Counted from the stretch's first letter, positions 20,351 through 28,978 are shown. The stretch: 64,000 nucleotides of DNA from Sphingomonas folli (GCF_019429525.1 NZ_JAHXZL010000006.1:186001-250000), one strand, 5' to 3'. Numbers and translations: made by a program. Notes: generated from the letters alone by a model not told the origin.

Positions 20351-21013
20351 ATGACCAAGCTCCCTCACCGCCGCCTCGCCGCGCTCGCGCTCGGCGCTCT
20401 CTCGCTGGCGAGCTGCGGTGCGGCCGAGGCCGAGCGCGCGGTGCCGATCCCCGCCGCCGCGCGCGACGTCGCGCCCACGCCCGGGCTCCAGACCGCGGTG
20501 CTCGCGGGCGGGTGCTTCTGGGGCATGGAGGCGGTGTTCCAGCAGGTCCGCGGCGTGCGCGACGTCACCGCTGGCTATGCCGGCGGCACCGCCGCGACCG
20601 CCAATTACCGCGACGTCAGCAGCGAGACGACCCGCCACGCCGAGGCGATCCGGGTCCGCTACGACCCGCGCCTGGTGAGCTACGCGACGCTGCTGCGCGT
20701 CTATTTCTCGGTGGCGCACGATCCGACCCAGGTGAACCGCCAGACCCCCGACGTCGGTACCAGCTACCGATCGGCGATCTTCGCGCAGACTCCCGAGCAG
20801 CGCGCCGTCGCCAACGCCTATATCGCGCAGCTCGGCGCCGCGCACGCCTTCCAGCGCCCGATCGCGACCAAGGTGGAGGCCGGTGCCTTCTACCCGGCCG
20901 AGGCGGAGCACCAGGACTTCTTCCGGCGCAACCCGTACCACCCGTACATCGTGCGCTGGGACAAGCCCAAGGTGGCCGCCTTCCGCGCCGGCTTCCCGCG
21001 CCTGGCGGGCTGA
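20351..21013 (+). CDS. msrA: Peptide-methionine (S)-S-oxide reductase, lipoprotein form
   Basis: The 220-residue protein has a lipoprotein signal (RLAALALGALSLASCG) followed by a complete MsrA domain: LAGGCFWGMEAVFQQV with the catalytic Cys, AGYAGGTAATANYRDVSS, and HDPTQVNRQTPDVGTSYRS. It repairs oxidised methionines in envelope proteins. The domain has no resolving cysteine near the C terminus, so it depends on a one-Cys mechanism or an outside thiol. Start ATG 20351 rather than the upstream in-frame codon gives a clean signal peptide. Confidence 0.93.
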   Translation: MTKLPHRRLAALALGALSLASCGAAEAERAVPIPAAARDVAPTPGLQTAVLAGGCFWGMEAVFQQVRGVRDVTAGYAGGTAATANYRDVSSETTRHAEAIRVRYDPRLVSYATLLRVYFSVAHDPTQVNRQTPDVGTSYRSAIFAQTPEQRAVANAYIAQLGAAHAFQRPIATKVEAGAFYPAEAEHQDFFRRNPYHPYIVRWDKPKVAAFRAGFPRLAG

Positions 21014-21039
21014 GCCCACCGCGATCGCGCGGCGACCGG

Positions 21040-21945
21040 CTACAGCCGCGTCCCCACCGCGGCGCAGGCGAGGAACATCAGCAGCCCGGCGAAGCGGTTG
21101 CTGCGGAAGCGCGCGAGCGCGCCGGCGCCGTCGTCTGGCACCAGCGTCGCCGCCTGCCAGCCGAGGTGGAGCGCCATGGGCGCCAGGGCGGCGAGCACCA
21201 GCGCGTCGGCGCGGACCTGCCAGAAGGCCGCCGCCCATAGCGCCAGCGCCAGCGCGTAGCACAGCGCGACGCCCGCGCGGACGTGCCGCCCCATCGCCAG
21301 CGCCGACGAGCCGATCCCGATCAAGGCGTCGTCCTCGCGGTCCTGCAGCGCGTAGATCGTGTCATAGCCCACCACCCAGCAGATCGCGCCGGCGTAGAGC
21401 AGCAGGCCGGGCGTCGTGAGCGCGCCCCACACCTCGCTCCAGCCGACCAGCGCGGCCCAGGAGAAGACCAGCCCGAGCCACAGCTGCGGCCACCAGGTGA
21501 TGCGCTTCATGAAGGGATAGGCCGCGACCGGCGCCAGCGCGGCGAGCGACACGATCGCGGCGTACAGGTGCAGCTGGAGCAGCACCACCAGCCCGATCAG
21601 GCACAGCGCCACCAGCCACGCCCAGGCGGCGCCGAGCGAGACCTGGCCGCTGGCGAGCGGGCGGTGGCGCGTGCGCGCGACGCTGGCGTCCAGCTCGCGG
21701 TCGACGATGTCGTTGTAGACGCAACCCGCGCCGCGCATCGCCACGCTGCCGAGCAGGAGCCACAGCAGGAGCGGCCAGCGCTCCACCGCGCCGCCGGCGA
21801 GCGCCACCGCCCAGGCGCCGGGCCAGAACAGCAGCCACCAGCCGATCGGCCGGTCGAGCCGCGCGAGCAGCGCGAGCGCGCGCGGTAGCGGCGGGAGCGC
21901 GGCGACGAGGCCGCGGTGCTGGCTGTCGGGGACGATCTCGGTCAC
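21040..21945 (-). CDS. ubiA: 4-hydroxybenzoate polyprenyltransferase
   Basis: The 301-residue integral-membrane enzyme attaches the polyprenyl tail to 4-hydroxybenzoate in ubiquinone synthesis. Two aspartate-rich motifs bind the Mg2+-diphosphate: CVYNDIVDRELDASV and TIYALQDREDDALIG. The RPIGWWLLFWPGAWAV and RTRHRPLASGQVS segments are characteristic. About eight membrane helices are visible. GTG 21945 (VTEIVPDSQHRG) is the most likely start. It converges with msrA, 26 bases apart. Confidence 0.94.
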   Translation of the reverse strand: MTEIVPDSQHRGLVAALPPLPRALALLARLDRPIGWWLLFWPGAWAVALAGGAVERWPLLLWLLLGSVAMRGAGCVYNDIVDRELDASVARTRHRPLASGQVSLGAAWAWLVALCLIGLVVLLQLHLYAAIVSLAALAPVAAYPFMKRITWWPQLWLGLVFSWAALVGWSEVWGALTTPGLLLYAGAICWVVGYDTIYALQDREDDALIGIGSSALAMGRHVRAGVALCYALALALWAAAFWQVRADALVLAALAPMALHLGWQAATLVPDDGAGALARFRSNRFAGLLMFLACAAVGTRL

Positions 21946-22050
21946 GCGCGCCGCTCTAGCGCGTCCCGCCCCGCGACCAAAGCCGCGGTTGCGGTGCCAC
22001 CGCGTGCCCGCCATGGTCGCGCGTCAACCGTCCCCGCGGAGAGGATAATC

Positions 22051-22071
22051 ATGGTCGCCCGGCCGGCATGA
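22051..22071 (+). CDS. Six-codon leader reading frame before the GntP gene
   Basis: ATG GTC GCC CGG CCG GCA TGA follows a good ribosome site (GAGAGGA, five bases before the ATG), and its TGA overlaps the ATG of the permease gene (ATGA). The permease start itself has no ribosome site of its own. This suggests that ribosomes load on the leader and reinitiate. It is a prediction from sequence alone. Confidence 0.4.
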   Translation: MVARPA

Positions 22072-23378
22072 CGTTGCTCGCCATCGCCCTCGTCATCGTG
22101 CTGCTGGTGCTGCTGGTGGCGCTCGCCAAGGCGCCGCCGCTGGTCGCCTTCGTCGTCGCCGCGCTGCTGGGCGGCGTGCTGCTCGGCGTGCCGCTCGAGA
22201 CCATCCCCAAGGCGATCGAGAAGGGGATCGGCGACACGATCGGGCCGCTGGTCGTGATCGTGGTGCTCGGCGCGATGGCGGGCAAGCTGATCGCGGACAG
22301 CGGCGCGGCGCGGCGGATCGCCGACGCGCTGATCGCGCTGTTCGGCCCGCGGCGGCTGCCGCTGGCGATGGCGGCGACCGGCTTCCTGGTCGGCATCCCG
22401 CTGTTCTACAACGTCGGCTTCGTGCTGATGGTGCCGCTGATCTTCTCGATCACCGCGCGCGCCAAGCTGCCCCCGGTGCATGTCGGCATGCCGCTGCTCG
22501 CTGGCCTGTCGATCGCGCACGGTTTCCTGCCGCCGCATCCCTCCCCCACCGCGCTGGTGACCCAGCTCCACGCCGATCTCGGCCAGACGCTGATCTACGG
22601 CCTGATCGTCGGCGTGCCGACGCTGCTGATCGCGGGGCCGCTGTTCGCGATGACACTGAGAGGCATCCAGTCGCCGCCCTCGACATTGTTCGGCAGCGAC
22701 GACGCGGGCGAGCGTCGGCTGCCGGGCACCGCGGTGAGCTTCCTGTGCGCGCTGCTGCCGGTCGGGCTGATCGCGGGCACCACCGCGCTGGGCTATCTCG
22801 CGCTGCCGCCCGACCTCGCGTCGGCGGTGCGCTTCGTCGGCAACCCGACGGTGGTGCTGCTGGTGGCGATCGCGATCGCGATGCTCGCGTTGCGCGCGGG
22901 CAGCGGCCTGCCCCTGCCGCGGATGATGGAGAGCTTCGCCGGCGCCACGCGCGACATCGCGCCGATCCTGCTGATCATCGCGGGTGCGGGCGCGCTCAAG
23001 CAGGTGCTGGTGGAGAGCGGCGCCGACCGCGTGCTCGCCGCCGAGCTGGCGACGCTGCCGATCCCGCCGCTGGTGCTGGGCTGGCTGCTCGCCTGCGTGA
23101 TCCGGATCGCGCTCGGCTCGGCGACGGTGGCGGGGCTCACCGCCGGCGGGCTGGTCGCGCCGCTGCTCGCCACCAGCGGCGCGAACCCGAACCTGATGGT
23201 GCTCGCGATCGGCGCGGGCAGCCTGATGTGCAGCCACGTCAATGACTCGGGCTTCTGGATGTTCAAGGAATATTTCGGGCTGAGCCTGCGCGACACCTTC
23301 CGCTCCTGGTCGCTGATGGAGACGCTGGTCGGCAGCTTCGGGCTGGTGTTCGTGCTGCTGCTCGACGCGGTCGTGTAG
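22068..23378 (+). CDS. GntP family gluconate:H+ symporter
   Basis: The 436-residue permease has about 12 hydrophobic segments and GntP family motifs: LVVIVVLGAMAGKLIADSGA, GIPLFYNVGFVLMVPLIF, LSIAHGFLPPHPSPTAL and the C-terminal SHVNDSGFWMFKEYFGL. It should import gluconate or a related sugar acid (some members take D-serine or fructuronate). No kinase or dehydratase is adjacent. The start lacks its own ribosome site and may depend on the six-codon frame immediately upstream. Confidence 0.93.
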   Translation: MTLLAIALVIVLLVLLVALAKAPPLVAFVVAALLGGVLLGVPLETIPKAIEKGIGDTIGPLVVIVVLGAMAGKLIADSGAARRIADALIALFGPRRLPLAMAATGFLVGIPLFYNVGFVLMVPLIFSITARAKLPPVHVGMPLLAGLSIAHGFLPPHPSPTALVTQLHADLGQTLIYGLIVGVPTLLIAGPLFAMTLRGIQSPPSTLFGSDDAGERRLPGTAVSFLCALLPVGLIAGTTALGYLALPPDLASAVRFVGNPTVVLLVAIAIAMLALRAGSGLPLPRMMESFAGATRDIAPILLIIAGAGALKQVLVESGADRVLAAELATLPIPPLVLGWLLACVIRIALGSATVAGLTAGGLVAPLLATSGANPNLMVLAIGAGSLMCSHVNDSGFWMFKEYFGLSLRDTFRSWSLMETLVGSFGLVFVLLLDAVV

Positions 23379-23528
23379 CGCCGCGCGACCGACCTGCGCC
23401 ACGCGTCGCCGCGGCGCGCCCGCACGCACCTTCGGCCATGCGGTGTCACGGGAACGTCGTCGCCCGATGCGACGGTGACCGGCACCGCGCGGCTATAATG
23501 GAAGCCGCAAGTGGAGGCGGAGGCGGGT

Positions 23529-24767
23529 ATGACGGGACGGATCACGCGCGGGACGCGAACGCTCATACCCCTCGCTTTCCTGCTCGCCACCCCGCTCGCC
23601 ACCCCGCTCGGCGCCGCGCCGCGCGGCGCGGTGCGGCCGCACGAGCTCCGAGTCGAGCGCGTGGTCGCGCTGGTGCGCCACGGCGTGCGCGCGCCGATCC
23701 CGGGCGAGGTACCCGCGGGCACGCGCACCGACGCGGCGTGGCCGCGCTGGCCGGTGGCGCCCGAGCGGCTCACCCCGCACGGCGCGCGCGCGCTGCGGAT
23801 CGAGGGCGCGCTGGCACGCCGCTGGCTCGACTCGCTCGGCCTCACCGCGCGCGGGCGCTGCCCCGCGGCCGGGCAGCTGAGCGTCTGGACCAACACCGCC
23901 GAGCGCACCGTCGCCAGCGGCGCCGCGCTCGTGGACGGACTCGCGCCGGGCTGCGCGGTGCCGGTCGGGCATCGCGGCGCGGGCGAGGTCGATCCGCTGT
24001 TCGAGCCGCTGCGCGCCGGGGCGGCGCCGTTCGACCCGCGCGCCGCGATCGAGTCGATCCAGGCCTATACCGGCGGGGTCGAGCGGATGGCGGAGCGCTA
24101 CCGCCCCCAGCTCGCCGAGCTCGACCGCGCGCTCGGCTGCGGCGACGCGGCGGGCTGCAGCCCGGCCGCGCCCGCGGCGCTGCGCCCCGGCGCCGACGGT
24201 CGCTCGATCGAGCTCAGCGGCCCGATCCGCGACCAGTCCGGGACGGCGCAGGTGCTGCTGCTGCAATATGCCGAGGGGCTCACCGCGCGCACGCGCTGGG
24301 CACGGGTCGACGCCGCCGCGCTGCGCCAGCTCGGCGCGCTCCACGCCGCCCTGTTCGACGTCTTCTCGCGGCCGCCCTATATGGCCGCGCGTCAGGCGGG
24401 GCCGCTCGCGCGCCGCGTCGAGGAGCGGCTCACCGCGCGCGACGGCCCCGCGGTCGAGCTGCTGGTCGGGCATGACACCAACGTCACCGCGCTCGCCGCG
24501 GTGCTGGGCGTGACGCTGTCCGCGCCCGGCTATGCCGCGGGCGACGTCGCGCCGGGCGGCGCGCTGGTGCTGGAGCTGCTGCGCGGCCGCGCCGGGGCGC
24601 GCTTCGTGCGCGTGACCTATCGCACCCAGTCGCCGACCCAGCTGCGCCGCCTCGCGCGCGGCGGCGCCGTGACCCGGCTCGCGATCCCGGGCTGCGCCGG
24701 CGGGCCGGAGCGGAGCTGCCCGCTCGGCGAGTTCGTGCGGCGGCTGCGCGCGCGCACCGCGGGCTGA
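23529..24767 (+). CDS. Histidine-type acid phosphatase (clade 2), exported
   Basis: The 412-residue protein has a signal peptide (TLIPLAFLLATPLATPLGA) and the histidine acid phosphatase signature VALVRHGVRAPIPGE with the nucleophile His. The proton-donor HD motif is in LLVGHDTNVTALAAVLG. This is the arrangement of AppA phytase and Agp glucose-1-phosphatase, periplasmic enzymes releasing phosphate from organic esters. GGAGG six bases before ATG 23529 decides the start over the GTG 18 bases upstream. Specific substrate unknown. Confidence 0.9.
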   Translation: MTGRITRGTRTLIPLAFLLATPLATPLGAAPRGAVRPHELRVERVVALVRHGVRAPIPGEVPAGTRTDAAWPRWPVAPERLTPHGARALRIEGALARRWLDSLGLTARGRCPAAGQLSVWTNTAERTVASGAALVDGLAPGCAVPVGHRGAGEVDPLFEPLRAGAAPFDPRAAIESIQAYTGGVERMAERYRPQLAELDRALGCGDAAGCSPAAPAALRPGADGRSIELSGPIRDQSGTAQVLLLQYAEGLTARTRWARVDAAALRQLGALHAALFDVFSRPPYMAARQAGPLARRVEERLTARDGPAVELLVGHDTNVTALAAVLGVTLSAPGYAAGDVAPGGALVLELLRGRAGARFVRVTYRTQSPTQLRRLARGGAVTRLAIPGCAGGPERSCPLGEFVRRLRARTAG

Positions 24768-24808
24768 GCCCCGCTTGCACCGCCGCGGCGGCGCGCCGAC
24801 AAGGGGAC

Positions 24809-25933
24809 ATGATCCGTACCCTCCTCGCCCTTACCGCGCTCGCCGCGTCGCCCGCCCTCGCCCATCAGCAGGGCCAGCGCCCGCCGCTCACCGCCGCGGC
24901 GCCGCAGCCCGCCGCGGCGCGCACGTGGCCGACGCGCGAGGCCGACGCCGAGCTGCGCGACGTCGCCTTCGCCGCGGGCGGGCGGATGGCGCGCGTGCGG
25001 CTCCATTATACCACGCTCGGCACGCCGCACCGCGACTCGCGCGGCGCGATCGACAATGCGGTGATGGTGCTCCACGGCACCGGCGGCACCGGCAAACAGT
25101 TCCTCCAGCCGCAGTTCGCCGACCAGCTCTACGGCCCCGGCCAGCCGCTCGACATCGCGCGCTACTATGTCATCCTCCCCGACAACATCGGGCACGGCGG
25201 GTCGTCCAAGCCGTCGGACGGCGCGGGTCCCGATTTCCCGCGCTACGACTACGACGACATGGTCGCGCTCCAGCACCGGCTGGTGACCGAGACGCTCGGG
25301 ATCAAGCGGCTGCGATTGCTGATGGGCACGTCGATGGGGTGCATGCACGCGCTGATGTGGGGCGAGCGCTGGCCCGACGCCGCGCGGGCGCTGATGCCGC
25401 TCGGCTGCGAGGCGGTGCCGATCGCCGGGCTCAACCGGATGTGGCGCCAGCTCGCGATCGACTCGATCACCGCCGACCCGGCCTATGCCGGGGGCCGCTA
25501 CGAGGCGCAGCCGCTCGCCGGGCTGCGCGGCGCGGCCTCGCTGCTGTTCGTCGCGGGCGGCGCGCCGATCTACCTGCAGGATGCCTATCCGACGCGCGAC
25601 GCCGCCGCCGATTACGCGCGCCAGCGAGTCGCCGCCTCGCTCAAGGGGCTCGACGCCAACGACCTGATCTGGGCGCTCGATTCGTCGCGCAGCTACGATC
25701 CCTGGCCGCGGCTGGAGGCGATCACCGCGCCGGTGACCTGGATCAACTCGGCGGACGATTTCATCAACCCGCGCGCGCTCGACTATCCCGAGCGCGCGGT
25801 GCGGCGGATGCGCGACGCGCGTTTCCGGCTGATCCCCGAGAGCGTCGGGACGCGCGGCCACGGCAGCCACACCTGGGCGCGGCTGTGGAAGGACGATCTC
25901 GTCGCGCTGCTCGCGCGCTCGGCCAGGCGCTGA
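24809..25933 (+). CDS. Alpha/beta hydrolase, MetX-like, exported
   Basis: The 374-residue protein starts with a signal peptide (RTLLALTALAASPALA) and continues as a homoserine-O-acetyltransferase-like alpha/beta-hydrolase: VLHGTGGTGKQFL, PDNIGHGGSSKPSDG, nucleophile LMGTSMGCMHALMWGE, acid in NSADDFINP and His in RGHGSHTWA. The signal peptide and stand-alone position argue against a methionine-biosynthesis role; a periplasmic esterase or acyltransferase is more likely. Substrate unknown. Confidence 0.85.
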   Translation: MIRTLLALTALAASPALAHQQGQRPPLTAAAPQPAAARTWPTREADAELRDVAFAAGGRMARVRLHYTTLGTPHRDSRGAIDNAVMVLHGTGGTGKQFLQPQFADQLYGPGQPLDIARYYVILPDNIGHGGSSKPSDGAGPDFPRYDYDDMVALQHRLVTETLGIKRLRLLMGTSMGCMHALMWGERWPDAARALMPLGCEAVPIAGLNRMWRQLAIDSITADPAYAGGRYEAQPLAGLRGAASLLFVAGGAPIYLQDAYPTRDAAADYARQRVAASLKGLDANDLIWALDSSRSYDPWPRLEAITAPVTWINSADDFINPRALDYPERAVRRMRDARFRLIPESVGTRGHGSHTWARLWKDDLVALLARSARR

Positions 25934-25989
25934 TCCGGCCGGACGCGCGCGGCTTGCGCGCGCGCGCCGGGCGACCTAGCGCCGGGCGC

Positions 25990-26640
25990 ATGCGTGCCCT
26001 CCTCCCGCTCGTCGCGCTCGCCGCGCTGCTCCCCTCGCCCGCCGCGGCGCAGCGCGCCGACCGCGCCACGCCGGGCTGGGTGCGCGTCCGGCTCGAGACC
26101 GCGGACGGGCCGATCGTGCTCGCGCTCGACGCGCGCCACGCGCCGATCACCACCGCCAACTTCATGCGATACGTCGACGACGGTCGGTTCGACGGCGTCA
26201 GCTTCTATCGCACCGCGCGCAACAAGCGCGACCCGCGCTACGGCTTCATCCAGTCGGGCATCCGCACCGACGCGCGCCGCTTCCTCGACACGATCCCGCA
26301 CGAATCGACCAAGCAGACCGGGATCAAGCACCTCGACATGACGATCTCGATGGCGCGGCTCGGCCCGCCCGGCGCGGCCAACGGCAATTGGTTCATCACG
26401 GTCGGCGCGATCCCCTCGATGGACTGGAGCCCGACCAACCCGGGCTATGCCGCCTTCGGCCGAGTCGTGGCGGGGCAGGCGACGGTGAAGCGCATCCTCG
26501 CCGAGCCGACCGGCGGCGGGATGAAGGGCACGCTGATGCTGGAGCCGGTCCGGGTCAACAAGGCGATCCGGCTCGACGGCGCCGCCAGGCCGACCGGCCG
26601 CCCGCGCCCCTGGCTGATCGAGCGCCGCCGCGACGGCTGA
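25990..26640 (+). CDS. Cyclophilin-type peptidylprolyl isomerase, exported
   Basis: The 216-residue protein has a signal peptide (ALLPLVALAALLPSPAAA) and a cyclophilin domain: GPIVLALDARHAPITTANF, FDGVSFYRTARN, the active region YGFIQSGI and GNWFITVGAIPSMDW, and AAFGRVVAGQATVKRIL. The usual FHRVI is FYRTA here, and the Trp/Phe substrate pocket is partly altered, so isomerase activity may be reduced. It should act on periplasmic protein folding. The ATG follows a GC-rich gap after the hydrolase gene. Confidence 0.88.
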   Translation: MRALLPLVALAALLPSPAAAQRADRATPGWVRVRLETADGPIVLALDARHAPITTANFMRYVDDGRFDGVSFYRTARNKRDPRYGFIQSGIRTDARRFLDTIPHESTKQTGIKHLDMTISMARLGPPGAANGNWFITVGAIPSMDWSPTNPGYAAFGRVVAGQATVKRILAEPTGGGMKGTLMLEPVRVNKAIRLDGAARPTGRPRPWLIERRRDG

Positions 26641-26663
26641 ACTCTCGGCGCCCCCGGCTCGTT
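26638..26663 (+). promoter_or_regulatory. Candidate EcfG-type general stress promoter
   Basis: TGAAC (26638-26642), exactly 17 bases, then CGTT (26660-26663) differs by one base from the alphaproteobacterial EcfG consensus GGAAC-N16/17-CGTT. It sits 25 bases upstream of a small hydrophilic gene, the type of product expected in this regulon. A single-mismatch hit can arise by chance. Confidence 0.4.
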
Positions 26664-26687
26664 GAGGGCGGAGCGAAGGAGAGCGAC

Positions 26688-26879
26688 ATGAGCGAGCAGC
26701 CGAACAAGCCGGGCGGTGACTTCCGCGAGGACGGCAAGGTCCGCGACGCGGGCGACGAGCAGGCGGTCAAGAACCAGGGCGGCACCACGCCCGAGGCCTA
26801 TCCGAAGAAGGACGGCGGCCGCGCCACCGGCGAGGACAGCGCGGTGGGCGCGGGCCGCGGCGAGAGCGACGGGCAGTAG
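26688..26879 (+). CDS. Small hydrophilic stress-type protein
   Basis: The 63-residue product has no hydrophobic segment and is rich in Gly, Asp, Glu and Lys (DFREDGKVRDAGDEQAVKNQ, then YPKKDGGRATGEDSAVGAGR). It looks intrinsically disordered, like small hydrophilin or general-stress proteins. AAGGAG lies nine bases before the ATG, and a candidate EcfG promoter lies just upstream. I do not recognise a named family. Confidence 0.7.
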   Translation: MSEQPNKPGGDFREDGKVRDAGDEQAVKNQGGTTPEAYPKKDGGRATGEDSAVGAGRGESDGQ

Positions 26880-26892
26880 CCCAGATCGCGCC

Positions 26893-27321
26893 CTAGCCGC
26901 GCGGCAGCGCCTCGACATAGGCGCGCACCGCGTCGGCGATCGGCACCGGGCGGCCGGTCGGCAGGTGGACGTTGACGCTCACCATCGTGATCACGCTGCA
27001 CAAGGCGCCGGTCGCCGGGTTGGCCAGCTCGAAGCGCAGCGTCATGCTGGTGGTGCCGAGCCGCTCGACTCGCACGTGCGCCTCCACCTCATCGCCCCAG
27101 GTGAAGGGCGCGAGATAGTCGAGCTCGGCGCGGCGGACGTGGAACTCGCTCTCCTCCCACACCGGGCCGAGCGCCTCGGCGATGCCGCTCGCGCGCCAGA
27201 ACTCGGTCGCGGCGACATCGGCATATTCGAGGTAGCGCGAGTTGAAGACGACGCGCTGGCCGTCGATCTCGGCGTAGCGGACGCGGAAGCGGGTGGAGAA
27301 GGCGAAGCCGGGGCGGGTCAT
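26893..27321 (-). CDS. Acyl-CoA thioesterase, 4-hydroxybenzoyl-CoA thioesterase type
   Basis: The 142-residue hot-dog protein has the family pattern FRVRYAEIDGQRVVFNSRYLEYADVAATEFW (shown in parts: RYAEIDGQ, FNSRYLEYAD) and a central RRAELDYLAPFTWGDEVEAH. The catalytic Asp of YbgC/4HBT enzymes corresponds to the D in AEIDGQ. It should hydrolyse acyl-CoA or acyl-ACP thioesters in the cytoplasm. It is convergent with the small hydrophilic gene. Confidence 0.88.
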   Translation of the reverse strand: MTRPGFAFSTRFRVRYAEIDGQRVVFNSRYLEYADVAATEFWRASGIAEALGPVWEESEFHVRRAELDYLAPFTWGDEVEAHVRVERLGTTSMTLRFELANPATGALCSVITMVSVNVHLPTGRPVPIADAVRAYVEALPRG

Positions 27322-27368
27322 AGGCCGCGCCTGTGGCGACGCCGCGGTGCCGGGTCAACGTCCCCGCG

Positions 27369-28028
27369 TCAGAGCTCGATCACGCGGTCGGGCAGCTCGT
27401 TGGCGTCGCTCGCGCTCTTGGGCAGCTGCTCGGCGAGGATCGCGCCGACCGCGCCGACCGCCGCGACCATGCCCTCGCCCGGCTGCCCGGCGCGCACCGA
27501 GTCGACCAGCGCCGCCATCGCCGCCCCCCAGCGCTCCGGGGGCACCGCGGCGTGGACCGCGCGGTCGGCGACGATCTCGGCGGCGCGCTCGTCGGCGGAG
27601 AGGTAGAGCAGCACCGCCTCGCGTCCGGCGGTGCGGCGCTCGGCGGCGAGGCGGAAATACAGGAGCGCGCGCCGCCGAACGCGCCGCCGCCGCGTCGCGC
27701 GCGGGGTCAGCGCGAGCCGCAGCGGCATCCAGGCGAGCAGCAGCCGCGCGACGAGGAAGGTCGCCGCCTGGGCCACCAGCAGCAGCGCGAGCGCGGCCGC
27801 GCGCGACTCGCCCCAGCCGTTGCCCGGCGCGAGCGCGGCGGGCCACAGCGCCGCCGCCGCGGGCACCGCCAAGGTGGCGAGCAGCGCGTAGTGGAGCGCG
27901 ACATCGTGATAGGCGTCGGACCGTTCGCTGACCACGGTGACGATCTCGCCGTCGGTGGCGCGCTCGGCGGCGGTCACCGCCGCGGTCACCGCGGCGCGCT
28001 CCGCGGGGGTGAGCACCAGCCGCGCCAT
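27369..28028 (-). CDS. TPM-domain membrane protein
   Basis: The 219-residue protein begins with a short TPM-like segment (AERAAVTAAVTAAERATDGE, then IVTVVSERSDAYHDVA), has two membrane segments and a conserved LYFRLAAERRTAGREAVLLYLSADERAAEIVADRAVH block typical of the TPM_phosphatase family. Its ATG overlaps the stop of the larger TPM gene (TGATG), and lemA lies upstream, so three genes form one unit. lemA-TPM-TPM sets recur in many bacteria; roles in membrane stress and photosystem repair (in plants) are suggested, but not settled. Confidence 0.87.
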   Translation of the reverse strand: MARLVLTPAERAAVTAAVTAAERATDGEIVTVVSERSDAYHDVALHYALLATLAVPAAAALWPAALAPGNGWGESRAAALALLLVAQAATFLVARLLLAWMPLRLALTPRATRRRRVRRRALLYFRLAAERRTAGREAVLLYLSADERAAEIVADRAVHAAVPPERWGAAMAALVDSVRAGQPGEGMVAAVGAVGAILAEQLPKSASDANELPDRVIEL

Positions 28029-28828
28029 CACCAGCTGCCGCTCGCGCCGCCGCCGCCGAAGGAGCCGCCGCCGCCCGAGAAGCCCCCGCCGGAGAAGCCG
28101 CCGCCGCCGCCGCCGCCCCAGCCCGATCCGCCGCCGCCCCACAGCACCACCGGCGCCCAGCCGCCGCGATAGCGCTTGCCGCCCGCGGAGCGGCGCAGCA
28201 GCGGCAGCAGCACGAAGACGAGCACCACCGCGATCCAGAAGGCGACGACCATCCAGTCGCCCCCGTCCTCCGCGCGCGCCGGCTTGGCGCTGGCCTGCGC
28301 GGCGCGGCGCTCGGCCGCCTCGAGTGGCAGCTTGAGCTGCTCGGCGAGCTGCTGCGCGCCCGCGACGATCCCGCCCGCCATGTCGCCGGCGCGGAAGCGC
28401 GGCAGGATGGTCTGGTTGACCACGATGCTGGCATAAGCGTCGGTGACGATCGGCTCGAGCCCGTAGCCGACCTCGACCCGCACCTTGCGCTCGTTGGGCG
28501 CGACCAGCAGGATCACGCCATTGTCGGCGCCTTTCTGCCCGATCCCCCAGGCGCGGCCCAGCCGATAGCCGTAGTCCTCGATCGTATAGCCCTGCAGGCC
28601 GGGCACCGTGGCGACGACGAGCTGGCGCGACGAGGCCTTCTCGACCGCGGCGGAGAGCTGCTCGAGCTGGCGCACCTGCTCGGCGTCGAGCAGCTTCGCT
28701 TCGTCGACCACGCGGCCGGTCAGCGGCGGGAACTGCTGCGCGGTCGCGGTCGCCGCCGCGATCAGCCACAGCGCCGCGACCAGCAGCGCGCACCAGCGCT
28801 TCGCCGTCGCCGAGGTCCGATCCGTCAC
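28028..28828 (-). CDS. TPM-domain protein with Gly-rich tail
   Basis: The 266-residue protein has a signal peptide (ALLVAALWLIAAATATA) and a periplasmic TPM domain: FPPLTGRVVDEAKLLDAEQ, SSRQLVVATVPGLQGYTIEDY, GIGQKGADNGVILLVAPNE, VRVEVGYGLEPIVTDAYA. A membrane helix and a long Gly/Ser tail (GGGFSGGGFSGGGGSFGG) follow. This is the standard YgcG-like architecture. GTG 28828 is chosen because it starts the signal peptide; the frame upstream runs through an intergenic hairpin. Confidence 0.9.
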   Translation of the reverse strand: MTDRTSATAKRWCALLVAALWLIAAATATAQQFPPLTGRVVDEAKLLDAEQVRQLEQLSAAVEKASSRQLVVATVPGLQGYTIEDYGYRLGRAWGIGQKGADNGVILLVAPNERKVRVEVGYGLEPIVTDAYASIVVNQTILPRFRAGDMAGGIVAGAQQLAEQLKLPLEAAERRAAQASAKPARAEDGGDWMVVAFWIAVVLVFVLLPLLRRSAGGKRYRGGWAPVVLWGGGGSGWGGGGGGGFSGGGFSGGGGSFGGGGASGSW

Positions 28829-28842
28829 GTGCGAGACGCGAC

Positions 28843-28868
28843 CGTGCTCCCGCGCCCGCGGGAGCACG
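28843..28868. repeat. Strong hairpin between lemA and the TPM gene
   Basis: CGTGCTCCCGCG and CGCGGGAGCACG form a perfect 12-base inverted repeat separated only by CC. It lies 15 bases upstream of the TPM start and 110 bases after the lemA stop, within the presumed operon. It may attenuate transcription or stabilise upstream mRNA. Confidence 0.6.
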
Positions 28869-28978
28869 GAGCCACGAGCGCCGTTCCCGAAGGAGTGGGC
28901 TCGGGCGCTCGCCGGAGCACGCTTCCGCTCCGATGGATCGGACACCGATCCGGGCGCGCGCGCGATCATCGTCGCGGC

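Noticed and set aside
24809..25933. Homoserine O-acetyltransferase (metX) as the identity of the MetX-like hydrolase
   Set aside because: A clear signal peptide places it outside the cytoplasm and there is no methionine gene near, so a biosynthetic role is unlikely.
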